Below are positions 5,890 through 6,640 of a stretch of 6,640 bases of DNA, piece by piece. The stretch is from positions 1 to 6,640 of the forward strand of contig JBGTIS010000269.1 of NCBI GenBank assembly GCA_041745535.1. The letters are read 5' to 3'. Every line of letters starts with the position of its first letter. The stretch's first letter is position 1. The position numbers and the translations under genes are program-made. Below the pieces are notes generated by a model. The model saw nothing but the letters and a program-made list of their open reading frames with translations. It searched no databases and was not told the DNA's origin. Origin of the DNA: JBGTIS01 sp041745535. Lineage in GTDB: Bacteria; Bacteroidota; Bacteroidia; Cytophagales; Cyclobacteriaceae.

Positions 5890-6068
5890 AATAAGTACCC
5901 CAAGCAACAGCCGCCTCCGATCGGGGAGGACCGTATACCATCATTTTTCAGAAAACAGGTGTAAGGAAGGTATGGTTTTAGCATCTTTTTTTTGACCAAA
6001 CCCATTATTTGAATGGAAACAGCGTTTTCTGGTACATACCCACCGGAAGTGAGGCGTGTTCGACAGTA
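5890..6068. other. Stretch between R1 copy 2 and the phased array, no gene seen
   Basis: It begins with AATAAGTAC, which repeats 5525-5533, and contains a small CCTCC-GGAGG stem (5914-5929). A - strand open frame of 74 codons runs from 6165 through this stretch into the array. It has no recognisable domain or start signals and is probably chance. Confidence 0.4.
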
Positions 6069-6300
6069 CTTTTGGGCAAAGTCTGCTGGAAGTGGTGTAA
6101 AAGTAACGTAACATCGAGGCGAAGTCAGCCCGACTTTGTAAGGTTGATGTAAGCTCTGGCATCACTTCCCGCTGACTTGATGTGGTTGACGTAGGTTTTT
6201 TGATGAAGTAGCGTTGACTTTGCCTACAGGTAACGCGACTTCGAGGCTAAGTCGGACTGATTTGGTGTGGAAGTAGTGTGGAAAGCAGGCAAAGTCAGCA
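6069..6300. repeat. Degenerate tandem array with 21/42-bp periodicity
   Basis: The word GACTT or its complement AAGTC occurs eight times, starting at 6079, 6122, 6132, 6174, 6216, 6237, 6249 and 6292. The steps are 43, 10, 42, 42, 21, 12 and 43, close to multiples of about 10.5 bases. Units at 6132, 6174, 6216 and 6237 begin with GACTT in the same 21-base phase. A longer repeat, 6103-6126 against 6230-6253, matches at 20 of 24 positions. No reading frame stays open through the array on either strand, so it is not a coding repeat. The function is unknown; binding sites on one face of the helix, or a decayed minisatellite, are both possible. Confidence 0.55.
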
Positions 6301-6342
6301 TGGATTTGCCTGTCTGCACGCTAACTTTATCCTCAGGCCGGG

Positions 6343-6366
6343 TAGCCTCTGGCTATACATTTTTTT
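6343..6366 (+). terminator. Possible intrinsic terminator (short stem and T-run)
   Basis: TAGCC (6343-6347), loop TCT, GGCTA (6351-6355), with a further G-T pair outside, is followed after 4 bases by TTTTTTT (6360-6366). The stem is short and no gene is visible upstream to be terminated. The last T's also belong to the methyltransferase relic. Tentative. Confidence 0.3.
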
Positions 6367-6421
6367 GCCTAAATAGAACTGATCGCTGAATTTGCTAAGA
6401 AAACCAATATTGCCTGGGCAT
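6364..6421 (+). pseudogene. Relic fragment of a second MetE-like methyltransferase gene
   Basis: These 58 bases align to 2562-2620 inside the intact methyltransferase gene with 53 identities, five substitutions and one single-base deletion. They correspond to residues 259-278, from F-A-E-I-E-L-I-A-E-F-A onward. One substitution turns the Glu261 codon into TAA, and the deletion (near 6414) shifts the frame, so it cannot be functional. Two of the substitutions are silent third-position changes and two give mild replacements (Arg to Lys, Asp to Asn), the pattern of a paralogue that diverged under selection before being lost. No other clear piece of the gene is seen around it. Confidence 0.75.
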
Positions 6422-6428
6422 TTCAATA

Positions 6429-6586
6429 AAACAGGAGTTACATAAAGCATAATATTGCTTTTCCCGGCCTTGTGCCGGGATCCCATACTAAGAAGTACTA
6501 CTGTGCTTCTATTATGGGGTGCCGACTGTGCTTACCGGCAATAAATGCGGCAACGCTACTCTTTCTCAATTTTTTGGGTAACTTCT
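6429..6586 (+). repeat. R1 dispersed element, copy 3 (decayed)
   Basis: The strongest match is in the right half. TGCCGACTGTG (6520-6530) is identical to the complement of 5745-5755 in copy 2, and 6539-6552 reads like copy 2's CAATAAATCCGGCAA with one change. The right arm (about 6547-6586) follows copy 1 with small gaps, and the left end keeps AAACAGG (6429-6435). Parts of the left arm could instead be leftover 3' sequence of the methyltransferase relic, since GAGTTACATAAA (6435-6446) also resembles the end of the intact gene. The limits are approximate. Confidence 0.5.
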
Positions 6587-6640
6587 ATAAAATACCAAAC
6601 CTTTCAAATCATCCCGAAGGGATCTTAGCCATCCTGCAAG
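6587..6640. other. Window end, no gene seen
   Basis: Only a short perfect hairpin, ATCCC-GAA-GGGAT (6611-6623), stands out. The sequence continues beyond the window, so its context is unknown. Confidence 0.3.

Noticed and set aside
5668..5907. 79-codon - strand frame over R1 copy 2, with residues shared with a frame in copy 1
   Set aside because: The shared residues follow from the DNA identity of the arms; the centres have unrelated sequence and length.
6069..6300. CRISPR array
   Set aside because: The repeats are degenerate, very short and in both orientations, without uniform spacers or cas genes.
1..6640. tRNA, rRNA or riboswitch
   Set aside because: No cloverleaf with a T-psi-C arm, no rRNA-like stretch, and no known riboswitch core was recognised on either strand by eye.

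Overview
The window looks like a chromosome segment from a member of the Bacteroidota, probably a Cytophagales- or Chitinophaga-like organism. This is inferred from the lack of clear Shine-Dalgarno sequences before the genes, a TAnnTTTG-type -7 box, protein families that feel familiar from that phylum, and the density of dispersed non-coding repeats. No database search was possible, so the taxonomy is an inference.

Layout. The left part (about 1-2819) holds a co-directional metabolic group on the + strand: the C-terminal part of a ROK-family sugar kinase or regulator (start lies outside the window), a SIS-domain sugar-phosphate isomerase-like protein 13 bases downstream, and, after a 260-base repeat-filled gap, a core MetE-like cobalamin-independent methionine synthase with an intact zinc site. 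ROK and SIS very likely form one transcription unit acting on an amino-sugar or related sugar phosphate. The methyltransferase is separated from them by a likely hairpin and a repeat element, and may have its own promoter in the end of that element.

The middle (about 2843-4700) is a visibly AT-rich insert. It holds an HNH endonuclease on the - strand carrying three N-terminal 'HNH-associated' helical repeats. The insert is flanked by two direct copies, about 86% identical over 122 bases, of a short non-coding repeat with terminal inverted repeats (called family R2 here). Beyond it lies a basic, helical protein of unknown function (4719-5363, - strand).

The right part (5364-6640, about 1.3 kb) has no convincing gene and is packed with repeat structure. 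It holds a 12-base inverted repeat, a 147-base nested palindrome with GTCATGCTGA-type ends, a second and a decayed third copy of a TIR-bearing element (family R1, first copy before the methyltransferase gene), an array of GACTT/AAGTC words spaced at about 10, 21 and 42 bases, and a 58-base relic of a second copy of the methyltransferase gene.

I do not see a complete new defence or secretion system. The most original signals are the two small repeat families, the HNH gene bracketed by R2 copies, the gene relic, and the phased word array.
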